Assembly (NCBI GenBank): GCA_038230695.1
Contig: JBBRMT010000016.1
Location: 1-35,281 of the forward strand
From: QHBQ01 sp038230695
GTDB taxonomy: Bacteria > Chloroflexota > Chloroflexia > QHBQ01
Length of the DNA: 35,281 bases
Reading direction: 5' to 3'
In this document: one piece after another, positions 7,140-14,383 of the stretch
Numbering within the stretch: position 1 is the stretch's first letter
Layout: each line of letters opens with the position of its first letter
The notes under the pieces: model-generated
The model's database searches: none
Told to the model about the DNA's origin: nothing
What the model saw: the letters and a program-made list of their open reading frames with translations, nothing else
Translations under genes and position numbers: made by a program

Positions 7140-8789
7140 TTAGCTCCCCAGCAGCGGCATCTGCTCACCCTCTTTGCGCTGCCCGCGTTGCGCGGTTTGC
7201 AGCGTCTGGCCTTCGTAGTGCAGCGGCATCCTGATCGCCGCGCTGCCCTTAGCGATCAGGTCGGCTACGGTGATGACTTGCAGGCGCGAGTAGTGATGCA
7301 CGTTGCCGAGATTGTCCTTGCTCTCATATAGTGGCGAACGAGCAGCCAGTTCGCGCATCGGGCGGGTTGGCTCATCGATAATCACCAGCACGCCGATCAC
7401 CCCGCCCTTGTCGTTCATCGCACCGTCAAGCGCGTTCATCATCTCTACACCATAGTTTTTACCACCCTTGGCCGAGATGTAGGCTTTATGCGTGCCAGTG
7501 GCATCCTCGAAGTATATCACCCCGTCTACCCCTCCATCCGGGCCTTTGACTGCCTTGCCCGGCGCGGACTCGCGGATGGGCTGGCCGCCCAGCTTCAGCA
7601 CCACCCAGTCCTGAAAATCGTACTTGTTGCGCTCGGCTAGCGCCAGCGCGTCCTCTGGGCGGTCGGGCAAGCCCTGCACCGCAAACTGTGCGGCGGGGTG
7701 GATCTGGCGGATGCGCTTCTCGATTACTCCAATGGCAAGGCTGGTGATGTCTATGCCCAGCCAGCGCCGGTTTAGCTCCTCCGCCGCCACCACTGCTGTG
7801 CCGCAGCCGCAGAACGGATCCAGCACGATGTCGCCCGCGTTGCTGCTGGCTTCGATGATGCGCCGCAGCAGCGCCAGCGGCTTCTGCGTGGGATAACCAA
7901 GGCGTTCGGCGGCTTGCGATTGAACCGGCTTAATATCAGACCAGACGTTGCCAACAGGAGAGCCGGACATTTCGTCAAGGTAGCGCTTTAGTTGTATACG
8001 TCCATTCGGGGACTTTGGAAAATGAAGCCTGCCTTCGGTATCCAACTGCGCCATCTTCTCACGCGATACAGCCCAGCCATTTGCGTGTGGCTTATAGCCT
8101 TTATAGTCATAAGTAAGATTGGGCCTTGGGTTAGGGCTACGTAGGTCACTTAGTCGGTAACGTCTACCCTGCTCGTCAACATAACGATAAAAATCACGGA
8201 GATAAGTTTCGCTATATGCCTCATATTGAACGTTAAAAGGATATTTGTTGGTCTTGGTGTAGAAAAAGATGATATCGCTAACATTAGGATACTGCCGTTT
8301 GGCATCATTGTGGCTGCTAGTGCGTTCCCAAATTATCTCGGTTCTGAAGTTCTCCGGCCCAAACACCGCATCGAGCAGCAGCTTGAGATAGTGGCTGGCG
8401 GTGGGGTCGCAGTGCAGGTAGAGGCTGCCAGTCGGCTTCAGCACGCGGTGCAGTTCGACCAGGCGAGGAGCCATCATCACCAGATAGCCGGTCAGCGCGT
8501 TCCTGCCCGCTAGCTTGACCATGCCTTCCAACGCATCCTTAACCGCTTCAGATATGTCCTTGTAGAGCTTGACTGCATTAAACTCCTGCTCGCTCCACAC
8601 CCATGTATCGGTGAAGGCGTGGATCTGCGCCTGCGCCTCATGCCCCGCCTGCCCCTTGAATAGCACGTTGTAGTTGCGATTGGAGTTGAACGGCGGGTCG
8701 AGGTAGACAAGGTCAACGAAGGCGTTGGGAAAAACATCCCTGTTGCGAAGCCAGTCGAGGTTGTCGCCGTAATAGAGGGTGTTCTGCAT
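7140..8789 (-). CDS. Beta-class DNA methyltransferase with C-terminal PD-(D/E)XK-like domain
   Basis: This 549-residue protein modifies adenine-N6 or cytosine-N4 in DNA. Motif IV, DPPF (about residues 31-34), comes before the AdoMet-binding motif, DPFCGCGT (about 324-331), the order of the beta class. The region between them (about 145-290) is AT-richer and would hold the target-recognition part. Residues about 400-510 add a domain with GPDGGVDG and YISAKGG, which resembles the Asp...xxK core of PD-(D/E)XK nucleases, though the central acidic residue is replaced by Ser-Ala. I chose the ATG at 8789 because AAGGAG lies seven bases upstream; a longer frame begins at 8819 without such a site. It has its own promoter, no separate restriction gene, and hairpins on both sides, suggesting a transferred unit. 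Confidence 0.85.
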   Translation of the reverse strand: MQNTLYYGDNLDWLRNRDVFPNAFVDLVYLDPPFNSNRNYNVLFKGQAGHEAQAQIHAFTDTWVWSEQEFNAVKLYKDISEAVKDALEGMVKLAGRNALTGYLVMMAPRLVELHRVLKPTGSLYLHCDPTASHYLKLLLDAVFGPENFRTEIIWERTSSHNDAKRQYPNVSDIIFFYTKTNKYPFNVQYEAYSETYLRDFYRYVDEQGRRYRLSDLRSPNPRPNLTYDYKGYKPHANGWAVSREKMAQLDTEGRLHFPKSPNGRIQLKRYLDEMSGSPVGNVWSDIKPVQSQAAERLGYPTQKPLALLRRIIEASSNAGDIVLDPFCGCGTAVVAAEELNRRWLGIDITSLAIGVIEKRIRQIHPAAQFAVQGLPDRPEDALALAERNKYDFQDWVVLKLGGQPIRESAPGKAVKGPDGGVDGVIYFEDATGTHKAYISAKGGKNYGVEMMNALDGAMNDKGGVIGVLVIIDEPTRPMRELAARSPLYESKDNLGNVHHYSRLQVITVADLIAKGSAAIRMPLHYEGQTLQTAQRGQRKEGEQMPLLGS

Positions 8790-8821
8790 GGGGTTGCTCC
8801 TTGTCGGGGTATGGTACAAGG

Positions 8822-8850
8822 ATTGTACTACGAACAGGGAAACATGGCAA
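8822..8850 (-). promoter_or_regulatory. Promoter of the methyltransferase gene
   Basis: On the minus strand TTGCCA (8850-8845) and TACAAT (8827-8822) are separated by exactly 17 bp. Each box differs from consensus at one base. The start codon is 33 bases downstream of the -10. Confidence 0.65.
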
Positions 8851-8856
8851 GCCGCC

Positions 8857-8917
8857 CACTCTCACTATCAGTTTCACCCCACCCCAGTGTCAAACTGAAA
8901 GTGATAATGATAATGGC
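8857..8917. repeat. Hairpin C of the TATCAGTTTC family (5' side of the methyltransferase)
   Basis: The left arm CTCTCACTATCAGTTTCA pairs imperfectly with TCAAACTGAAAGTGATAATG. It covers the stop codon (8874-8876) and the last dozen codons of the upstream glycosyltransferase, giving that protein the odd tail HYHYHFQFDTG. It sits just before the methyltransferase promoter. Confidence 0.75.
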
Positions 8918-10070
8918 CCATCCGCTTTATCCGTTTCTTTATACCTAAGCCCAGCCCCTGCACAATCCCCACAATTTGCCGCGCTCGATGGCGCACCGTA
9001 TGGTGGGCCAGGATGCGGGCGCGACCACTGTCGCCCAGCTTCTTGCGGGCGGCGGGGTCGGCGGCCAGGCTGCGCATCGCCTCCACCATCTCGGCCTGAT
9101 TGTTGACCACCAGATAATCCTCACCAGCGCAGAATAGCTCATCAGTATCCGGCCAGGGCAGGCTGATCAGGGGCAGGCCGCAGGCCAGCGCCTCGAATAC
9201 GCGAATGGTGGGCGTGCCGTAGACCGCGCTAGTGTATTGCTGGCGGGGCAGGTGCAGGCTCATCTTCGAGGCGGCGTAGACCAGTGGGGCGCGGTAGTTG
9301 GCGATCCATCCCCTATAGCGCACCTGATACTCGCGGGCAATACGTTCCAACAACTCCGCGCTGTAACGCACTCCATAGATAGAGAAGCGCAGGTCGGGCA
9401 GCAGGTTGCTGGGTTGTAGCAGGTATGTCTCCATCGTTTCATTGCGGTCGTTGTCGCCCCAGTTGCCGATGAAGACAACATCCTGCTCCTTTGGCAGATT
9501 GATAGGGCGGAACAGGTCGGGGTCGGCGGCCTCGTGGACGGTGTAGACATGGGGCAAGCCGAAGTCGCGCTTATAAATCTCGGTAATTGCCGGGCTGAAC
9601 GACAGCGCCGCATCGTAGTTCTCCAATTGCAGCGCCCGCATCTTGTCCGGTTCGCTATAAGCGCGGTAGTGGGTGTCGTGAAACAGGACGCGGAAGCGGG
9701 GGCCGAACTCGCCCGCCCGCCGCATCCGGCCAATTGCCAACACCAGCGCGGGGTCGTTCCACTCATGGACAATGGCGACATCGGTGTGCTGCAAGGTTTT
9801 GTGCAGCCAGGAGCGCAACCGCTGCGGGTTGGTTAGCAGCGCGGGGTTGTAGAGGTTGTAATGCAGGTTGGGGAAGTGGGCGGCAAAGTCGAGCAACGCC
9901 GCTTCGCCATGCTCCTGCCGTAGATTGTCAACCGACCAGTTGTGAACTGCCTCGTAGAAGGTGGCAGGGTGGCCCAGCTCACCCAACGCCCGCATCAGGC
10001 CGCGCAGGAAGTGGGCGTTGCCGTGATTCCAGTCGGAACGAATCGAATGGCCGAAGATGGCAAAGTTCAT
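8874..10070 (-). CDS. CgeB-like GT-B glycosyltransferase
   Basis: This 398-residue protein has a GT-B layout. The N-terminal half begins MNFAIFGHSIRSDWNHG and contains a HEWNDP segment. The C-terminal half has DVVFIGNWGDND (about residues 205-216) and TPTIRVFEALACGLPLISLPWPDT (about 285-309), typical of the CgeB / Glyco_trans_1_2 nucleotide-sugar site. It would transfer a sugar to an unknown acceptor in the cytoplasm. The ATG at 10068-10070 directly follows the TGA of the upstream transferase (10071-10073), with GGAG inside that gene's end, so the two are translationally coupled. The last 13 residues are supplied by hairpin C and probably replaced the native end. Confidence 0.75.
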   Translation of the reverse strand: MNFAIFGHSIRSDWNHGNAHFLRGLMRALGELGHPATFYEAVHNWSVDNLRQEHGEAALLDFAAHFPNLHYNLYNPALLTNPQRLRSWLHKTLQHTDVAIVHEWNDPALVLAIGRMRRAGEFGPRFRVLFHDTHYRAYSEPDKMRALQLENYDAALSFSPAITEIYKRDFGLPHVYTVHEAADPDLFRPINLPKEQDVVFIGNWGDNDRNETMETYLLQPSNLLPDLRFSIYGVRYSAELLERIAREYQVRYRGWIANYRAPLVYAASKMSLHLPRQQYTSAVYGTPTIRVFEALACGLPLISLPWPDTDELFCAGEDYLVVNNQAEMVEAMRSLAADPAARKKLGDSGRARILAHHTVRHRARQIVGIVQGLGLGIKKRIKRMGHYHYHFQFDTGVG

Positions 10071-11246
10071 TCACACTCCGTAAGATAGATCAAGGTTGGT
10101 ATAGCTCAAGTTCGCACCTTGATTATACCACAAGTGTGAAGGAAGCAATTGGCGGTACAACTGGTAATAGTCGGCGGCCATGCGCTCGGCGCTGTATAGG
10201 GTAAGAGCGCGAAGGTGGGCGCGTGCGCCATAATGGGCGGCGCGGGTGTCGTCGTCTAGCAGCTCGGTGAGGGCGTGCTGCAGGGCAGTGGCATCATTGC
10301 GGGCGAAGTAGATGGCCGAGTCGCCCCAGACCTCGTGAAAGGTGGGGATGTCGTTGGCAAGGATGGCGCAGCCGTGCAACGCGGCCTCCACTGCGGCCAG
10401 ACCGAACGGCTCGTAGCGCGAGGCGGCGATGTAGACGCTGGCGCGGGCGAACACGGGATAGAGTTGCGCCGAAGTTAGATGGCCCAGGTATTTTATCGCC
10501 GCGCCAATGTTGGTCCGTCCTATGTAATCGGGCGGCAAATCCGCGCCTGCGACCACCACTCGCAGCGTGCTGGCGGGGCTGGCCTGCACCTGCTGCACCG
10601 CCTCAGCCACCAGGCTGACGTTCTTGGCCTTATCCCATAGCCGCCCCACCATTACCGCAAGTTGCTCTTTGATACCCAGGCGTGGGCTGATGGTCATACC
10701 GTTGTGAATGGTTTGGATGCCGCCGGTGGCTACGGCGTAATCGCGGCTGATGCTGGCCGCCATAAACGCCGAGGGCGCGACGATCGCGTTTGCGCCATGA
10801 AGCCCGCGCTGCACCATCCGCTGATAGCCGCCGGTGAAAGCCTGCCAATCAGCGTCAGGCGCAATATTATCTTCACACCACTGCTGCCAGCTAATGATGT
10901 CGCTATGGGCAACCACCAGGCGGGGACAGGCGGTGGGCAGATCGCCAAAGCAGAACTGGCTGCTGTGCAGCAAATCGGGCTGCAACTGGGCAATCAGGTT
11001 GCTGAGGTCGCCCCGCGCCTCCGCGATGTCGCCTCTGCTAGCCTGCATCCATTCCAGCTTGTAGGGCAGGTTGAAGTGACCACGCAAGTTGGGTAGGAGC
11101 GACAAGTCGGTGCGCTGCTCCAAGCTGGGAGCGCGACCAATGCTGATAATAGTTGCTGCAATATTGTATCGCGCTAGCGCCCGCGCTAGTTGCATGGTGT
11201 ATTGCCAGACCCCACCTATGGTGTCGGTAGTTATCATTAGGTGCAA
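10071..11246 (-). CDS. GT4-family glycosyltransferase
   Basis: This retaining GT-B enzyme is about 391 residues long. It starts with TTDTIGGVWQYTMQLARAL, the glycine-rich N-terminal site. The C-terminal donor site contains MVGRLWDKAKN and SRYEPFGLAAVEAALHG, which carries the E-x7-E motif of GT4 enzymes. I chose TTG at 11246, because GAGGAAG lies six bases upstream; ATG at 11237 is the alternative. The longer frame to 11327 would start at the -35 box. It is the first gene of a two-gene operon with the CgeB-like transferase. The divergent GH57 gene suggests a shared role in an alpha-glucan or envelope polysaccharide; this is inference from context. Confidence 0.8.
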   Translation of the reverse strand: MHLMITTDTIGGVWQYTMQLARALARYNIAATIISIGRAPSLEQRTDLSLLPNLRGHFNLPYKLEWMQASRGDIAEARGDLSNLIAQLQPDLLHSSQFCFGDLPTACPRLVVAHSDIISWQQWCEDNIAPDADWQAFTGGYQRMVQRGLHGANAIVAPSAFMAASISRDYAVATGGIQTIHNGMTISPRLGIKEQLAVMVGRLWDKAKNVSLVAEAVQQVQASPASTLRVVVAGADLPPDYIGRTNIGAAIKYLGHLTSAQLYPVFARASVYIAASRYEPFGLAAVEAALHGCAILANDIPTFHEVWGDSAIYFARNDATALQHALTELLDDDTRAAHYGARAHLRALTLYSAERMAADYYQLYRQLLPSHLWYNQGANLSYTNLDLSYGV

Positions 11247-11298
11247 AGATTTCTTCCTCTCACTATCACAGATACGATCACATATACGCTGAGTACGA

Positions 11299-11327
11299 AT
11301 TATACCCGCGTCCTGCTGTATCACCAA
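11299..11327 (-). promoter_or_regulatory. Promoter of the glycosyltransferase operon
   Basis: On the minus strand TTGGTG (11327-11322) and a perfect TATAAT (11304-11299) are 17 bp apart, 52 bases before the TTG start. Confidence 0.6.
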
Positions 11328-11380
11328 AAAATGGCGGCATCAATTTCTAGGGCAAGGAACGTGCCGTGCCAGACTCGATC

Positions 11381-11389
11381 TGGTATAAT
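11381..11389 (+). promoter_or_regulatory. Extended -10 promoter of the GH57 gene
   Basis: TGGTATAAT is a perfect extended -10. It lies about 130 bases before the GH57 start at 11521; the leader holds a CTCACCCACCC/CCCCTTTGGGG repeat (about 11449-11477). Confidence 0.5.
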
Positions 11390-11520
11390 CGGTTTCCCTT
11401 CACCATATGGCGCGGGCGAAGATAAGGTGCGCGAATAGCTGCGCCCTGCTCACCCACCCAACCTCCCCCTTTGGGGAAGGAGTATTACTTCAGGCACGTT
11501 GCCGTGCATCATCGAGGCCA

Positions 11521-13848
11521 ATGAAGCCCATCTACATCGCATTTGTCTGGCACCAGCACCAGCCATATTATCGTACATCACCGCAGCCGGGGCCGGACGG
11601 CGACTTCGCCCTGCCCTGGGTGCGCCTGCACGCAGTCAAAGACTACCTGCATATGCTGGAGGCGCTCACTCAGCACCCCACCATTCACCAAACCTTCAAC
11701 CTGGTCCCCAGCCTGATCGAGCAACTGCACGACTATACCGAGCGTGGCGCGATGGATCGCAGCCTGCGCCTGACTCTCACGCCCGCCGAAAACCTCAGCG
11801 CAGCCGACAAGGCGGAGATGCTGGAAACTTTCTTCTACATCAACTGGGAGCGGGTGATCAGTCGTTATCCGCGCTACCACCAACTGCTGGCGCTCAAGCA
11901 GCAGGCTCAGGGCGAGGCCGCCTTGTTTGGCCCCGCATTCTGGCGCGATTTGCAGGTCTGGTTCAACCTGGCCTGGATTGACCCGCTGATGGTGGCTGCT
12001 GACCCCGAACTGAACGCTCTTGTCCAGAAAGGGCGCGACTTCAGCCAGGTGGATGTAAACATGGTGGCTGATAAGCACTGGGCGATGATGGCGGATGTGG
12101 TGCCGCTGCATCGCACCATGATGAACGAGGGGCAGATTGAGGTTAGCACCAGCCCCTACTTCCACCCCATCCTGCCGCTGCTATACGACAATTACGATGC
12201 CCGCATCGCCAGTCCCGGCCTGGCCCTGCCCACCCTGCGCTTCGCCCACCCCGAAGACGCTGCCGCCCAAATCCGCCTGGCGGTGGATAGCTACTGCGCC
12301 GCCTTTGGCCGCCCGCCCGCGGGAATGTGGCCCAGCGAGGGTGCGATATCGCAGGAGTTGGTTGCGCTGGCCGCCGAGCAGGGTATTCGCTGGTTCGCCA
12401 GTGATGAGGCAGTGCTGGCAAGCAGCATCGGCTACGGCATCGAGCGTGACCCCTGGGGCCACCTCACCAACCCCTGGTTGCTCTACCAGCCATATCTTGC
12501 CACTTATACCCCTCACCCTTTGGGGGAGGCTGGGTGGGTGAGTAGGGCGAACAACGATGATGCGCCCCTACAGACTGACACACTGCAACCACCCGCGCTG
12601 ATCTTCCGCGACCACCTACTCTCCGATCGCATCGGCTTCGCTTATCAGGGGATGGAGACGCACGCAGCGGTGGCCGATATGCTAGATCGGCTGCACACCA
12701 TTCGCAACCGTACCCAGGACGGCGACAGGCCAGCGCTGGTCAGTATCATCCTAGACGGCGAGAACTGTTGGGAGAGCTACCCCAACAACGGCAACGACTT
12801 CCTGCACGCGCTCTATAGCGCGATCGAGCGCGACGACACCCTGCACGCCTGCACGGTCAGCGAATACCTTGCCGCCTACCCGCCCACGCAACGCATCGAA
12901 AAGCTGTTCACCGCCAGTTGGATTGGTCGCAATCTGGAAACCTGGATCGGCGAGGCGGAGCAGAACCGCGCCTGGGAATACCTGGCCGCCACCCGCGAAC
13001 AGTTGGTCGCACACACCCTTCCCAGCCCCCCCGATCGTAGGGAGGGAGATATACAATCCCCTCCTGATATCAGGGGGGGCAAGGGGGGGAGCGAGGCAGC
13101 CTGGCGCGAACTCTATATAGCTGAGGGCAGCGATTGGTTCTGGTGGTACTATAGCCACAACTGGTCAGCGGAGGAGGCGTTGTTCGACGAGATGTTTCGT
13201 CGCCACCTAAGCAACGTCTACACCCTCATCGGCCTGCCCGTACCTGCCTTCCTCAAGCAGCCCATTCGCGGCCTGAGCAGGCACACCCTCAGCCGTGAAC
13301 CGAGCGGCTACAGCAGCCCGCGCATATCGGGAGCCGCCGATGCTAGCGAGTGGAGCAATGCGGGCTATATCGAACCACAGGCCAGCAGTGGTTCGATGCA
13401 GATCAGCTACCTGCCACTGAAGCGGTTCTACTACGGCAGCAACCCTGCCAGCCTGTTCTTCCGTCTCGAAGCCAACGAGGACATTCGCGCCGATGTTGCG
13501 CTATACATTCGCAGCCCCCACGCGCAAAGTTACAACCCGACGGTGCGTGGCTTTGGCCCAGTGGACGTGCCGAGCAGCGGCTTCAGCCACGAACTGCTGG
13601 TCAGTGCGGGTAGTGAGCAACTGATGCTCAGTGAGGCAGAGGGGCAAGGCGCGTGGCAAATGCGCGGAGCAGTAGGTCTGGTCGCGCACGGCCCGCAGGT
13701 GTTGGAGATAAGCGTGTCGCTCGACGCGCTTGGCCTGCAAATAAGTGACACCATCCAGGTTGCCGCCACCATCGCCGCGCACGACATCTTGCAGCAGGCG
13801 CTCCCCACCGCTGGCGTTCTTGAGGTAGATATTCGCGCCTGGGGCTGA
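11521..13848 (+). CDS. GH57-family glycoside hydrolase (alpha-amylase / glucanotransferase type)
   Basis: This 775-residue protein acts on alpha-glucans. It starts MKPIYIAFVWHQHQPYY, which is GH57 conserved region 1, and this sets the start at 11521; the frame is open to 11407 but that part is encoded by a repeat. GMWPSEGAIS contains the likely catalytic nucleophile Glu273. FRDHLLSDRIGF (about residues 362-373) corresponds to the acid/base region, and LDGENCWESYPNNG is region 5. A C-terminal beta-rich domain (about 585-775) may bind substrate. No signal peptide is seen, so it is probably cytoplasmic. Two in-frame repeat insertions (20 codons at 12512-12571 and about 22 codons at 13025-13089) lie between conserved regions. 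Which activity (amylase, pullulanase, transferase) is not decidable here. Confidence 0.85.
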   Translation: MKPIYIAFVWHQHQPYYRTSPQPGPDGDFALPWVRLHAVKDYLHMLEALTQHPTIHQTFNLVPSLIEQLHDYTERGAMDRSLRLTLTPAENLSAADKAEMLETFFYINWERVISRYPRYHQLLALKQQAQGEAALFGPAFWRDLQVWFNLAWIDPLMVAADPELNALVQKGRDFSQVDVNMVADKHWAMMADVVPLHRTMMNEGQIEVSTSPYFHPILPLLYDNYDARIASPGLALPTLRFAHPEDAAAQIRLAVDSYCAAFGRPPAGMWPSEGAISQELVALAAEQGIRWFASDEAVLASSIGYGIERDPWGHLTNPWLLYQPYLATYTPHPLGEAGWVSRANNDDAPLQTDTLQPPALIFRDHLLSDRIGFAYQGMETHAAVADMLDRLHTIRNRTQDGDRPALVSIILDGENCWESYPNNGNDFLHALYSAIERDDTLHACTVSEYLAAYPPTQRIEKLFTASWIGRNLETWIGEAEQNRAWEYLAATREQLVAHTLPSPPDRREGDIQSPPDIRGGKGGSEAAWRELYIAEGSDWFWWYYSHNWSAEEALFDEMFRRHLSNVYTLIGLPVPAFLKQPIRGLSRHTLSREPSGYSSPRISGAADASEWSNAGYIEPQASSGSMQISYLPLKRFYYGSNPASLFFRLEANEDIRADVALYIRSPHAQSYNPTVRGFGPVDVPSSGFSHELLVSAGSEQLMLSEAEGQGAWQMRGAVGLVAHGPQVLEISVSLDALGLQISDTIQVAATIAAHDILQQALPTAGVLEVDIRAWG
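12512..12571 (+). repeat. 60-bp in-frame palindrome pair inside the GH57 gene
   Basis: 12512-12542 is CTCACCC...GGGTGAG, the reverse complement of the repeat near 11449. 12542-12571 is a GTAGGGCG...CGCCCCTAC element. Together they are exactly 60 bp, or 20 codons, just before the acid/base motif. Confidence 0.75.
13025..13089 (+). repeat. Second in-frame palindromic insertion inside the GH57 gene
   Basis: C- and G-run palindromes (CCCCCCCGATCG...GGGAGGG and CCCCTCCTGATATCAGGGGGGG) are translated as a Pro/Asp/Arg/Gly-rich stretch near residues 502-523, between two ordered segments. Confidence 0.65.
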
Positions 13849-13851
13849 AGG

Positions 13852-13872
13852 GAATGTAGAATGTAGAATGTA
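13852..13872 (+). repeat. Heptad array GAATGTA after the GH57 stop
   Basis: Three exact GAATGTA units begin three bases after the stop codon at 13846-13848. Confidence 0.85.
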
Positions 13873-14316
13873 GAGAGTTGCTGGCGTGTTCAAGATTGTG
13901 AACGGTAGGGGAGAGTTCTAGGGACCGGGGGCGCAGCCCGCATCGGTGAAGCGCATCAAACCCATCGGCAGCGACAATGCTGGCGTAGGGGTTGCAAACG
14001 ACCATACGCGGCGGATGAGCCAGCGGACGTGGGCAGCGGATAAGCGGATAATATTACAACCGTAGTATCTGCTCCTCACCGCGCACCATCGTGCCAAACA
14101 CCATCACCAGTAGCGGTTGTATCTCGGCTACACTCAGATCTGCTAGTTCTTCGCTCATTGTTGCGCCGTCTGCATCTGTTTTTGGACTACGCCCGTTGTT
14201 CTTCAGTCAGGCTTACGGTAATATCCAGTTACTGTACCATGATAGTCTCTCCTGTACGGGCATTGGAATAATTGTACCTCATCTCCACGCCACCGACAAG
14301 AGTTTGGCTGTCAGTA
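13873..14316. other. Long intergenic region with repeat fragment and possible gene remnant
   Basis: Between the GH57 gene and the next GT4 gene lies about 0.5 kb. It holds a GGTGAAGCGC composite fragment (13945-13991, ending GGCGTAGGGG) and a minus-strand open frame (14158-14054). I see no RNA gene and no plausible plus-strand gene; the open frame at 14091-14324 lacks a ribosome site and protein-like composition. Confidence 0.5.
14054..14158 (-). pseudogene. Possible remnant: 34-codon minus-strand ORF
   Basis: ATG at 14158 begins MSEELADLSVAEIQPLLVMV and ends GEEQILRL before TAA. The frame continues upstream to about 14200 with protein-like composition (NNGRSPKTDADG) and then meets a stop. 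It reads like the C-terminal tail of a decayed gene. There is no ribosome-binding site. The family is not recognised. Confidence 0.25.
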
Positions 14317-14325
14317 TGGTATAAT
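14317..14325 (+). promoter_or_regulatory. Extended -10 promoter of the GT4 gene
   Basis: TGGTATAAT is a perfect extended -10, ending 58 bases before the TTG start at 14384. Confidence 0.5.
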
Positions 14326-14383
14326 AACCCTTGCGTCTGCCCCCTCATTGCTATAGCTGGCAGCGCAAGGAGCATTACGTATT

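Noticed and set aside
11407..11520. N-terminal extension of the GH57 gene
   Set aside because: Encoded by a repeat; the conserved GH57 start MKPIYIAF is at 11521.
14091..14324. 77-residue plus-strand frame before the GT4 gene
   Set aside because: No ribosome site, runs through the promoter, and the opposite strand is more protein-like.
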